A stretch of 9,048 bases of DNA. Origin: DAHUYF01 sp052143095. Its GTDB lineage: Bacteria > Pseudomonadota > Alphaproteobacteria > ATCC43930 > CGMCC-115725. The notes under the pieces were generated by a model. The model had not been told where the DNA came from, did not search any database, and worked only from the letters and a program-made list of their open reading frames with translations. Positions within the stretch are counted from its first letter, which is position 1. Every line of letters begins with the position of its first letter. Positions 1-4,540 of this stretch are shown piece after piece. The stretch lies in contig JBKQTR010000554.1 in the NCBI GenBank assembly GCA_052143095.1, forward strand, positions 1 through 9,048, given 5' to 3'. The translations under genes and the position numbers were made by a program.

Positions 1-97
1 GTTGCGGCTGGAACAGCCCGCACGCCGCCAGCATCAGCGCCAGACACGACGCCAGGACGGCCGACGCGCTGGCCCCTCCTCGGTTGCCACCAGTCAT
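1..97 (-). CDS. Lipoprotein, N-terminal fragment
   Basis: An ATG on the minus strand at 97-95 opens a frame that runs without a stop to the left edge (32 codons visible). The visible protein has a basic and polar N-terminus (MTGGNRGG), a hydrophobic stretch rich in Ala, Leu and Val, and then the lipobox LAAC at residues 23-26 followed by GLFQPQ. This is the pattern of a signal-peptidase-II substrate, so the product should be a lipid-anchored envelope protein. Only the signal region is inside the window, so the function cannot be named. A weak Shine-Dalgarno-like AGG lies a few bases upstream of the ATG. The gene is divergent from the dioxygenase-like gene starting at 265. The lipobox is seen directly; the lipoprotein call follows from the known motif. 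It is too short to exclude a chance open frame, but the lipobox position makes a real gene likely. Confidence 0.7.
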   Translation of the reverse strand, partial: MTGGNRGGASASAVLASCLALMLAACGLFQPQ

Positions 98-264
98 TTT
101 ACCTGTCAATGCCCTACTCACGCTCACCTCGCCACCATTATGGTCAATTAAGGGTTAACGTGACGAGCGGTAGATGATAGATCGTTGTCTCACAATGGCT
201 TGCCTATGGTTTCATGCCGCGTGGTTTTGTGGCAAGGTCAGCCTCGGGAAATAAGGAGCAAGGC
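98..264. promoter_or_regulatory. Divergent intergenic region
   Basis: This 167-base spacer lies between the minus-strand lipoprotein start and the plus-strand dioxygenase start, so it must hold promoters for both. It is more AT-rich than its surroundings, notably around 136-160. A short dyad, TTAA-GGG-TTAA, sits at 148-158 and is flanked by GTCA (143-146) and TGAC (161-164), which could be an operator. The TTAA spacing of 3 does not fit the CtrA consensus, where the spacing is 7. I could not assign -35 and -10 boxes with confidence. Confidence 0.35.
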
Positions 265-924
265 GTGACGGCGGCGGCAGCGACCTCGGCGGAGGGCATG
301 CGTTTTCTCGATCTTGCGGCGCTGGCGCGCACGCCGCTGGCGCGCGAGCCTTTCCCGTGGCTGGTGGTGCCCGGCTTCATTCCGGGGCCGGCGCGTGCCG
401 CGCTTGCCCGCGACTACCCCGACATCGCCGAGCCCGGCAGCTTCCCGCTCGGCGATCTCCGCTTCGGTCCGGCCTTCGCCGGGTTCATCGCCGAGCTCGA
501 GGGCCCGGCGCTGCGCGCCGCCTTTGCCGAGAAGTTCGCCATCGATCTCGCCGATCGCCCGACCATGATCACGGTGCGCGGCCAGGCGCGCGCCGGCGAC
601 GGGCGGATCCACACCGACACCCGCTCGAAGCTCATTACGGTGCTAATCTATATGAACGAATCCTGGGAGGCGGCGGGCGGCAGGCTGCGGCTGCTGCGCT
701 CGCCTGACAATCTCGAGGACGTCATCGCCGAGGTGCCGCCGGCAGCCGGCACGCTGCTCGCCTTCCGCGTCACGCCGCATTCCTGGCACGGCCATGCGCC
801 GGTCAGCGGCCCGCGCCGCGTCGTTCAGCTCAACTGGGTCGAGAGCGAGCGCGTCGTGCGGCGCGAGCGGCTGCGCCACGGGTTTTCGGCGCGGGTCAAA
901 CGCTTCTTCTCGCGCCGGCACTGA
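265..924 (+). CDS. 2-oxoglutarate/Fe(II)-dependent oxygenase-like protein
   Basis: A 219-residue soluble protein with the iron-binding facial triad of the 2OG-Fe(II) oxygenase superfamily. The HxD pair is H116-T-D118. The distal histidine lies in PHSWHGH at 171-177, with H175 the best ligand. An arginine pair 9-10 residues later (R184/R185, in SGPRRVVQLNW) is where the family binds the 2OG carboxylate. Such enzymes couple decarboxylation of 2-oxoglutarate to hydroxylation of a substrate; the substrate here cannot be inferred. The C-terminus is very basic. I chose the GTG start at 265 because AAGGAG sits at 253-258 with 6-base spacing. An in-frame ATG at 214 would place that site inside the gene, and another ATG at 298 lacks a comparable site. 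No signal peptide is seen. The gene stands alone, divergent from a lipoprotein gene and convergent with the pentapeptide-repeat gene. The superfamily call is firm; the role is unknown. Confidence 0.8.
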   Translation: MTAAAATSAEGMRFLDLAALARTPLAREPFPWLVVPGFIPGPARAALARDYPDIAEPGSFPLGDLRFGPAFAGFIAELEGPALRAAFAEKFAIDLADRPTMITVRGQARAGDGRIHTDTRSKLITVLIYMNESWEAAGGRLRLLRSPDNLEDVIAEVPPAAGTLLAFRVTPHSWHGHAPVSGPRRVVQLNWVESERVVRRERLRHGFSARVKRFFSRRH

Positions 925-966
925 GCGGCGCCCGCCCGGTCAAGACGCGGCGCGACGGCGCCGCTC
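923..966. terminator. Inverted repeat between convergent genes
   Basis: A perfect 10-base inverted repeat, GAGCGGCGCC at 923-932 and GGCGCCGCTC at 957-966, is separated by 24 bases. It begins inside the TGA stop codon of the dioxygenase-like gene and lies 30 bases before the 3' end of the convergent pentapeptide-repeat gene. The position suits a bidirectional transcription terminator. Neither strand shows a T-run after the stem, so it is not a classic intrinsic terminator. The loop is long for a terminator and GC-rich sequence raises the chance of accidental pairing. Confidence 0.4.
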
Positions 967-996
967 GGACGCAGGCCGCGAGCGGAATGACGCGGC

Positions 997-2043
997 TCAC
1001 TCGTCGCTCTCGAGCAACGTTTTGAGCGCGGCGAGGCCGGGCATCTCGCCCTGCCGCGTCTTTTCGAGCGTCGCCGCGCGCAGATTGGCAAACCGCAGAT
1101 CGGCGCCGCGCAGCTCCGCGCTGGTGAGGTCGGCGCCCTGCAGATTGGCGCCGGTAAGCACGGCGGCGGCGAGGTTGACGTTCTTGAGATTGGCGCCGGC
1201 GAGGATGGTGTGGTCGAGCTTTGCCGCCGCCAGCAGCCGGCCGGAGAGATCGACGCCCTCGAGATTGCAGCCGGAGAGATTGAGGCGGCGGCCTTGCTTG
1301 CCTTGGCTGGCGACCCAGATCTCGTGCTGCTTCAGCCGGTCGACGATCGCCTCGAGCTTGAGGCGGGATTGCGGCAGGACGGCGCCGCTGTTCTGCAGCC
1401 GCTGGCTGAATTCGCCCTTGAGCACGGCGCTGCGCAGATCGGCATCGCCGAGCTGCGCGCCGCGCATGATGGGGTCGATGAGCTCGGCGCCATGGAAGGA
1501 GGCGTTGCGCAGATCGGCATCGGAGAAATCGGTGCCCTCGAGCAGGGCGCCGCTGAAATCGACGGCTTTGCAGCGCGCATTGGGCAGCTTGGCGCCTTTG
1601 AGGATGGCGTTGGTGAAGCGGCTGCCGGCGTCGTCGAGGGTCACGCCGGCGTCGATGACCATGCCTTCGCGCAGATCGGCGCCGCCGAGATGCGCGCCGG
1701 TGAGGTTGGCCATCTCGAACTTGGCGCCGCGCAAATCGGCCTTCTCGAAATCGGCGGCGGAGAGGTTGCAGTTGTTGAAGCGCGCGCCGAACAGATTGGC
1801 GTGACGGAAGACGGCACGCTGCATCGTCGAGCCGTCGAATTTGCAGACCATGAATTCGGCGTTGGTCCAGTCGCCGCCGCTGAGGTCGAGCCCGCTCAGG
1901 TCGCATTGGCGCAGTATCGCCCGCGCGCCGCCGTTCTGATTGCGGAGGTAGCGGCTATGTTTATCGAGCAGCTGACCCACTGCGTTCGCGTCGAGCCGTA
2001 GCTTGACCAGCGTGGACGGCGGCTTGCGCCCGTTTTGCGACAC
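997..2043 (-). CDS. Pentapeptide-repeat protein
   Basis: A 348-residue protein made largely of A(D/N)LxG-type pentapeptide repeats, which fold as a right-handed quadrilateral beta-helix. The first block spans about residues 43-211 and includes ANLFGARF, ADLRGAKF and ADLRSAVL. A non-repeat, probably helical linker at about 212-253 follows (QSRLKLEAIVDRLKQHEIW). A second, more regular block spans about 254-328. The first 40 residues are non-repeat and basic. The start is GTG at 2043-2041, supported by GAGG (CCTC at 2050-2053 on the + strand) with 6-base spacing. No signal peptide or membrane segment is seen, so it is probably cytoplasmic. Pentapeptide proteins include DNA mimics that act on gyrase (Qnr, MfpA) and many of unknown role. 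The linker and two-block layout do not point to Qnr, so I assign no function. The coding DNA shows a 15-base periodicity from the repeats. Confidence 0.9.
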   Translation of the reverse strand: MSQNGRKPPSTLVKLRLDANAVGQLLDKHSRYLRNQNGGARAILRQCDLSGLDLSGGDWTNAEFMVCKFDGSTMQRAVFRHANLFGARFNNCNLSAADFEKADLRGAKFEMANLTGAHLGGADLREGMVIDAGVTLDDAGSRFTNAILKGAKLPNARCKAVDFSGALLEGTDFSDADLRNASFHGAELIDPIMRGAQLGDADLRSAVLKGEFSQRLQNSGAVLPQSRLKLEAIVDRLKQHEIWVASQGKQGRRLNLSGCNLEGVDLSGRLLAAAKLDHTILAGANLKNVNLAAAVLTGANLQGADLTSAELRGADLRFANLRAATLEKTRQGEMPGLAALKTLLESDE

Positions 2044-2211
2044 CGACTACCTCTGTTTGGGGTCAAGTGAGATCGATTCTAGGAAGATTTGTGTAAACTT
2101 AGCGTTGATACCAGATTACCGGGAAATGAACGCCGCCGCGCCGGCGTTGTTTTCGGCGGCCTTCAGCAGTTATTTACCTTAGTAGCACGACACTCGTCCC
2201 CGAGGTGAAGC
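2044..2211. promoter_or_regulatory. Divergent intergenic region
   Basis: This 168-base spacer separates the pentapeptide-repeat gene (-) from the LOG-family gene (+). Bases about 2055-2130 are clearly more AT-rich than the flanking genes, as expected for two divergent promoters. No -35/-10 pair with good spacing stands out on either strand. The LOG-proximal half carries a hairpin listed separately, and a clean ribosome binding site (GAGGTGA at 2202-2208) precedes the TTG start at 2212. Confidence 0.35.
2129..2153 (+). terminator. Hairpin plus short T-run in the LOG leader
   Basis: AACGCCG (2129-2135) pairs perfectly with CGGCGTT (2142-2148) around a 6-base loop and is followed by GTTTT (2149-2153). 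This resembles a weak intrinsic terminator. It lies about 60 bases upstream of the LOG-family start and reads in the same direction, so it could end stray transcripts or act as a leader attenuator. A competing pairing is possible: GCCGCCG at 2132-2138 with CGGCGGC at 2154-2160. The T-run is short and the region is GC-rich, so this is tentative. Confidence 0.35.
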
Positions 2212-3042
2212 TTGAACAAACCCCCCGCCGACCGGCAATCCCATCGCCAGCCCAAGGCCTACCAGGACCTGCGCTTCCTCGAAAGCAAGGATGCGCGGGC
2301 CTTGCGCATCCTGGCGGAGTATCTGGAGCCGCTGTCGCGCTTCAAGCGCTATGGCGTCGAGGACACCATCGTCTTCATGGGCTCCGCGCGGCTGCTGTCG
2401 GCCGAGGCGGCGCAGGCCGCGCTCGCCGAGGCCGAGCGGTCGGGGAGCGGCGTCGAGAAGGCCCGCACCGCCGTCGAGCTGTCGACCTATTACGAGGCGG
2501 CGCGCGAGCTCGCCCGCCGCCTGACCAACTGGTCGAAGAAGCTCGACCGCGAGGGGCGACGCTTCGTCGTCTGCACCGGCGGCGGGCCCGGCATCATGGA
2601 GGCGGCCAATCGCGGCGCGTCGGAGGCCAAGGGGCACAATGTCGGCCTCACCATCTCGATCCCCAATGACGAGTTCGACAATCCCTATGTGAGCCGCGAG
2701 CTGCACGTTCATTTCCATTATTTCTTCATGCGCAAGTTCTGGTTCGTCTATCTCGCCAAGGCGGTGGTGCTGTTCCCCGGCGGCTTCGGCACGCTCGACG
2801 AGATGTTCGAGATCCTCACCCTGGTGCAGACGCGCAAGATGAAGAAGCGCATGCCGATCGTGCTGTTCGGCGCCAAGTTCTGGGACGAGGTGGTCAATTT
2901 CGACGCGCTGGTGCGCCACGGCACCATCGGTCCCGACGATGTCGGCCTGTTCCATCGCACCGATTCCATCGAGGAGGCCTATGACCTCATCACGCGCGGG
3001 CTGGCCGAGAACGCGCTCGGCAGCCCCGGCGCGGTGCTCTGA
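2212..3042 (+). CDS. LOG-family (TIGR00730-type) Rossmann-fold protein
   Basis: A 276-residue protein with the two signatures of the LOG family: GGGPGIMEA at residues 123-131 and PGGFGTLDE at 189-197. The latter is the PGGxGTxxE nucleotide-binding and catalytic motif. Characterised members are cytokinin riboside 5'-monophosphate phosphoribohydrolases, which release a free base from a nucleoside 5'-monophosphate. Bacterial homologues are often mislabelled lysine decarboxylases. An extra segment of about 90 residues before the first motif, including helices around 75-115, marks the longer subgroup rather than the roughly 190-residue plant-like type, so a cytokinin role should not be assumed; other nucleotide hydrolysis (PpnN-like) is possible. 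The start is TTG at 2212, with GAGGTGA at 2202-2208 just upstream and no better ATG. No signal peptide is present, so it is cytoplasmic. It appears monocistronic or leads into the small lipoprotein gene 87 bases downstream. Family is certain, substrate is not. Confidence 0.88.
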   Translation: MNKPPADRQSHRQPKAYQDLRFLESKDARALRILAEYLEPLSRFKRYGVEDTIVFMGSARLLSAEAAQAALAEAERSGSGVEKARTAVELSTYYEAARELARRLTNWSKKLDREGRRFVVCTGGGPGIMEAANRGASEAKGHNVGLTISIPNDEFDNPYVSRELHVHFHYFFMRKFWFVYLAKAVVLFPGGFGTLDEMFEILTLVQTRKMKKRMPIVLFGAKFWDEVVNFDALVRHGTIGPDDVGLFHRTDSIEEAYDLITRGLAENALGSPGAVL

Positions 3043-3058
3043 CGAGCGGCTTTCTTGT

Positions 3059-3080
3059 GCGCCGGCCGGAACGGCGGCGC
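3059..3080 (+). terminator. Weak hairpin after the LOG-family gene
   Basis: GCGCC (3059-3063) pairs with GGCGC (3076-3080), and an inner CCG-GAA-CGG stem (3066-3074) stacks across a small internal loop. It lies 16 bases after the stop of the LOG-family gene and could mark its transcript end. There is no T-run, so termination would need Rho or the hairpin may only stabilise the 3' end. Confidence 0.25.
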
Positions 3081-3129
3081 GCATGGCCTTGTTGTCCTGA
3101 ACGCAAGTGTTTCTGGAACGAGGTCGCCC

Positions 3130-3291
3130 ATGCGTGCATGGTTCGTAATGGTGTTTTCGGCGGCGGTGCTCGCCGCCTGCGGCTGCAGTTGCCCGCCATC
3201 GCAGCCGACGATCGTGGTGCCGCAAGGCGCCGCCGTCGTCTGCCCCAATGGCAGCTCGGCGGTATTCAGCAACGGCGCTTACCGCTGTTAG
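3130..3291 (+). CDS. Small cysteine-rich lipoprotein (53 aa)
   Basis: A 53-residue protein with a signal-peptidase-II signal: a basic start (MRAW), a hydrophobic core (FVMVFSAAVLAA) and the lipobox LAAC with Cys17 as the lipidation site. Mature protein would be only 37 residues, with Cys at 17, 19, 21, 38 and 53, the last being the final residue. The CGCSCPP cluster after the cleavage site is unusual. The start is strongly supported by GAGG at 3120-3123 with 6-base spacing to ATG at 3130. An upstream in-frame start near 3055 would give a much longer N-terminus with no ribosome binding site and a buried signal. The four non-lipidated cysteines could form two disulfides or bind metal. I do not recognise the family and assign no function. 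It is followed directly by a stable hairpin, so it is probably its own transcript unit or the tail of the LOG-family one. Confidence 0.72.
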   Translation: MRAWFVMVFSAAVLAACGCSCPPSQPTIVVPQGAAVVCPNGSSAVFSNGAYRC

Positions 3292-3298
3292 GCATAGG

Positions 3299-3319
3299 CA
3301 GGCTCCCGCAGGGAGCCTG
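3299..3319 (+). terminator. Strong 9-bp hairpin after the small lipoprotein gene
   Basis: CAGGCTCCC (3299-3307) and GGGAGCCTG (3311-3319) form a perfect 9-base stem around a 3-base loop, 8 bases after the stop codon at 3291. The position and strength suit a transcript 3' end. The sequence after it is TCCGC, not a T-run, so it is either a Rho-dependent end or an RNA-stabilising stem. It is the first of three consecutive hairpins. Confidence 0.5.
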
Positions 3320-3335
3320 TCCGCAGCGGGCGACA

Positions 3336-3446
3336 GCGGTTGCTCTGGCAACCGCGAGAGCCCGCGCCGTGCGGGCTGGCTCCTCGGCGCTTCGGTCAGT
3401 GATGACGAGCGGTCGGAGCGTGTCGCGCCGTCCGGCGCCCGGCGCG
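3336..3446. repeat. Further hairpins in the 251-base spacer
   Basis: The spacer from 3292 to 3542 holds no gene I can support. After the 3299-3319 hairpin it contains GCGGTTGC/GCAACCGC (3336-3343 with 3348-3355, 4-base loop), AGCCCGC/GCGGGCT (3359-3365 with 3371-3377, 5-base loop) and CGCGCCG/CGGCGCG (3424-3430 with 3440-3446). The first two are perfect stems of 8 and 7 bases, spaced almost evenly after the first hairpin. The arms differ in sequence, so these are not copies of one repeat unit. They could be a structured 3' UTR, a small RNA or a REP-like region. Confidence 0.45.
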
Positions 3447-3456
3447 TGTGATCCAT

Positions 3457-3468
3457 GTCAATGTTGAC
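3457..3468. promoter_or_regulatory. Short dyad upstream of the cytochrome gene
   Basis: GTCAA-TG-TTGAC forms a 5-base inverted repeat with a 2-base centre, about 75 bases before the cytochrome start at 3543. The TTGACG at its right half (3464-3469) could serve as a -35 box, which would place the dyad over a promoter. No good -10 box follows at 16-18 bases, so the promoter reading is weak. It is a candidate operator only. Confidence 0.25.
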
Positions 3469-3542
3469 GGCCTCCGCCAGGGTCGATCATGGTGTCGTTG
3501 GCGCGACCCCTCGCGCATCGATCCCCCGGCAGGAGAACATTC

Positions 3543-4106
3543 GTGACCTCGACACCAGCTGTATTTTCTGTCGCGCGGGCCGCGCTCGCCGCTCTGCTTT
3601 TGTCTGGGGCGGCGCCTGCCATCGCTGCCGGCGGCGGTCTCGGCGAGAGCGATTACCGCTATCTCAAGGCGGGGTTCGGCCTCGGCAAGGACAGCTTCAC
3701 CTTGAGCAATATCGCTGCCGAGGACGCGGCGCGGCTGCATGAGCTCATCACCGATCCTGCCTTCAAAGACTACCCGAAAGTGCGCGAACGCAGCGTCGGC
3801 GACTATCTCTTCGGCGTCGAGCTGCGCACGTGCCAGAGCTGGGAGCTCGCCCATGCCGGCGCCGCCTGTCCGCAGGTGGGCGATGCGCGGCTGCGGCCGG
3901 GCTGGGAGATCGCCGAGCGCAACTGCATCGCCTGTCACTTGACGGGAACGACGGCGGCGCCGTCCTTCTTCAAGCTGGCGCAATCCGGCACGGTGGACGA
4001 GAAGCGCCTTGCCGACGCGCTCGCCGGCGGCCATCAGATGTCGCCGATCACGCTCGGCGCGGAGCAGCTGCGCGACCTCGCCCTCTATATCAACTCGCTG
4101 CGGTGA
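3543..4106 (+). CDS. Exported monoheme c-type cytochrome
   Basis: A 187-residue protein with a Sec signal peptide (hydrophobic core AALAALLLSGAAPAIAA, cleavage near residue 29) and one class I cytochrome c heme site, CIACH at residues 128-132. A likely axial methionine is M166 in GGHQMSPITL, followed by a C-terminal helix (LRDLALYINSLR) typical of the fold. It should carry covalent heme in the periplasm and transfer electrons; the partner is unknown. The heme domain fills only the C-terminal 75 residues. The preceding 95 residues (after the signal) match nothing I recognise. They include YLKAGFGLGKD and two cysteines, C97 and C109, outside any CXXCH, possibly a disulfide. The GTG start at 3543 is chosen because AGGAGA at 3531-3536 has 6-base spacing and gives a clean signal peptide; an ATG at 3489 would add 18 residues. 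SoxX or another thiosulfate-pathway role was considered, but no sox gene is nearby. Confidence 0.82.
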   Translation: MTSTPAVFSVARAALAALLLSGAAPAIAAGGGLGESDYRYLKAGFGLGKDSFTLSNIAAEDAARLHELITDPAFKDYPKVRERSVGDYLFGVELRTCQSWELAHAGAACPQVGDARLRPGWEIAERNCIACHLTGTTAAPSFFKLAQSGTVDEKRLADALAGGHQMSPITLGAEQLRDLALYINSLR

Positions 4107-4128
4107 AATGCGGGCGCCGCGGGGTGCC

Positions 4129-4163
4129 GCAGGGGGTAGAGGCGTTGGCCTCCAGCCCCCTGC
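4129..4163. terminator. Strong hairpin between cytochrome and tRNA-Asn
   Basis: GCAGGGGG (4129-4136) pairs with CCCCCTGC (4156-4163), and an inner GAGGC/GCCTC stem (4139-4143 with 4148-4152) closes a GTTG loop, leaving small internal bulges. The structure is nearly symmetrical and sits between the cytochrome stop (4106) and the tRNA-Asn 3' end (4169), which converge. A bidirectional terminator is the simplest reading, though no T-run follows on either strand. Confidence 0.55.
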
Positions 4164-4168
4164 TGAAT

Positions 4169-4243
4169 TGGCTCCCGGGGAGGGATTCGAACCCCCGGCC
4201 AAGCGGTTAACAGCCGCTTGCTCTACCACTGAGCTACCCGGGA
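4169..4243 (-). tRNA. tRNA-Asn (GTT)
   Basis: Read on the minus strand, this is a full cloverleaf. The acceptor stem is TCCCGGG/CCCGGGA, the D arm GCTC-AGTGGTA-GAGC, and the anticodon arm AGCGG-CTGTTAA-CCGCT with anticodon GTT (AAC at 4209-4211 on the + strand). The variable loop has five bases and the T arm contains TTCGAAT. The discriminator is G, and CCA is encoded at 4171-4169. Total length is 75 bases with CCA. It lies downstream of tRNA-Cys on the same strand and may share its transcript. It delivers asparagine for AAC and AAU codons. Confidence 0.96.
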
Positions 4244-4292
4244 TCAGCGACCGTGATTCCCCTTTGGGCACGGCAGCGGCCTTATAACAGAG

Positions 4293-4319
4293 CCGCCCGC
4301 CGGGCGCCACCCCGGGCGG
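4293..4319 (-). other. Inter-tRNA hairpin
   Basis: The 86-base gap between the two tRNA genes contains a 7-base inverted repeat, CCGCCCG (4293-4299) and CGGGCGG (4313-4319). In the minus direction it follows tRNA-Cys by about 10 bases. It could terminate the tRNA-Cys transcript or act as a processing site in a joint precursor. No T-run follows. A TTATAA at about 4282-4287 on the minus strand could be a -10 box for tRNA-Asn, without a matching -35. Confidence 0.3.
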
Positions 4320-4329
4320 GCCGAAACAC

Positions 4330-4403
4330 TGGAGGCCGGAAGCGGAATCGAACCGCTGTACGAGGATTTGCAGTCCTCTGCATAGCCACTCTGCCATCCG
4401 GCC
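4330..4403 (-). tRNA. tRNA-Cys (GCA)
   Basis: Read on the minus strand, the acceptor stem is GGCCGGA/TCCGGCC. The anticodon arm is GAGGA-CTGCAAA-TCCTC with anticodon GCA, and the T arm contains GGTTCGATTCC. The discriminator is U, which is a known identity element for cysteine tRNA, and CCA is encoded at 4332-4330. The length is 74 bases with CCA. A good promoter lies just upstream, at 4414-4443. It reads UGC and UGU codons. Confidence 0.96.
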
Positions 4404-4413
4404 GGGGTGCGGA

Positions 4414-4443
4414 GGTATATGCCGGCATGCCGCGGAGGGTCAA
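4414..4443 (-). promoter_or_regulatory. Promoter for the tRNA-Cys/Asn pair
   Basis: On the minus strand, TTGACC (4443-4438) matches the -35 consensus at five of six positions. It is followed after 18 bases by TATACC (4419-4414) as a -10 box. Transcription would start a few bases before the tRNA-Cys 5' end at 4403, which is normal for bacterial tRNA genes. The leader is GC-rich, as in many stringently controlled stable-RNA promoters, but that last point is only suggestive. Confidence 0.5.
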
Positions 4444-4467
4444 GGCGGGCCGGCGGCAGCGCAAGGA

Positions 4468-4496
4468 TTGTCTTAACCCGGTGGCGACTATATAAG
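4468..4496 (+). promoter_or_regulatory. Sigma-70-like promoter for the pcm-like/tolC operon
   Basis: TTGTCT (4468-4473), 17 bases, then TATAAG (4491-4496) gives a -10 box with five of six consensus bases, a -35 box with four of six, and ideal spacing. Transcription would begin near 4503, leaving a leader of about 38 bases before the ATG at 4541. It is back to back with the tRNA-Cys promoter, about 25 bases away, so the two polymerases may compete. Confidence 0.55.
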
Positions 4497-4540
4497 ACGG
4501 CTCGTCAAGACCGCAGCCAAGAGCCTGCCGCAGACCCGCC

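Noticed and set aside
148..158. CtrA-type site TTAA-GGG-TTAA
   Set aside because: The CtrA consensus needs 7 bases between the TTAA halves; here there are 3.
794..1804. Long plus-strand frames opposite the pentapeptide-repeat gene (794-1804 and 1210-2001)
   Set aside because: The 15-base repeat structure of the real gene keeps the other frames open. The translations only mirror that periodicity, and the first one also overlaps the dioxygenase-like gene.
2212..3042. Lysine decarboxylase label for the LOG-family gene
   Set aside because: PGGxGTxxE proteins were historically given this name; there is no PLP-binding site or decarboxylase domain.
2179..3456. 425-codon minus-strand frame opposite the LOG-family and lipoprotein genes
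   Set aside because: It covers two genes with good ribosome binding sites and motifs, and its translation has no domain.
3824..3869. Second heme site around C97 and C109 of the cytochrome
   Set aside because: Neither cysteine is part of CXXCH; the spacing is 11 residues and no histidine follows in the required place.
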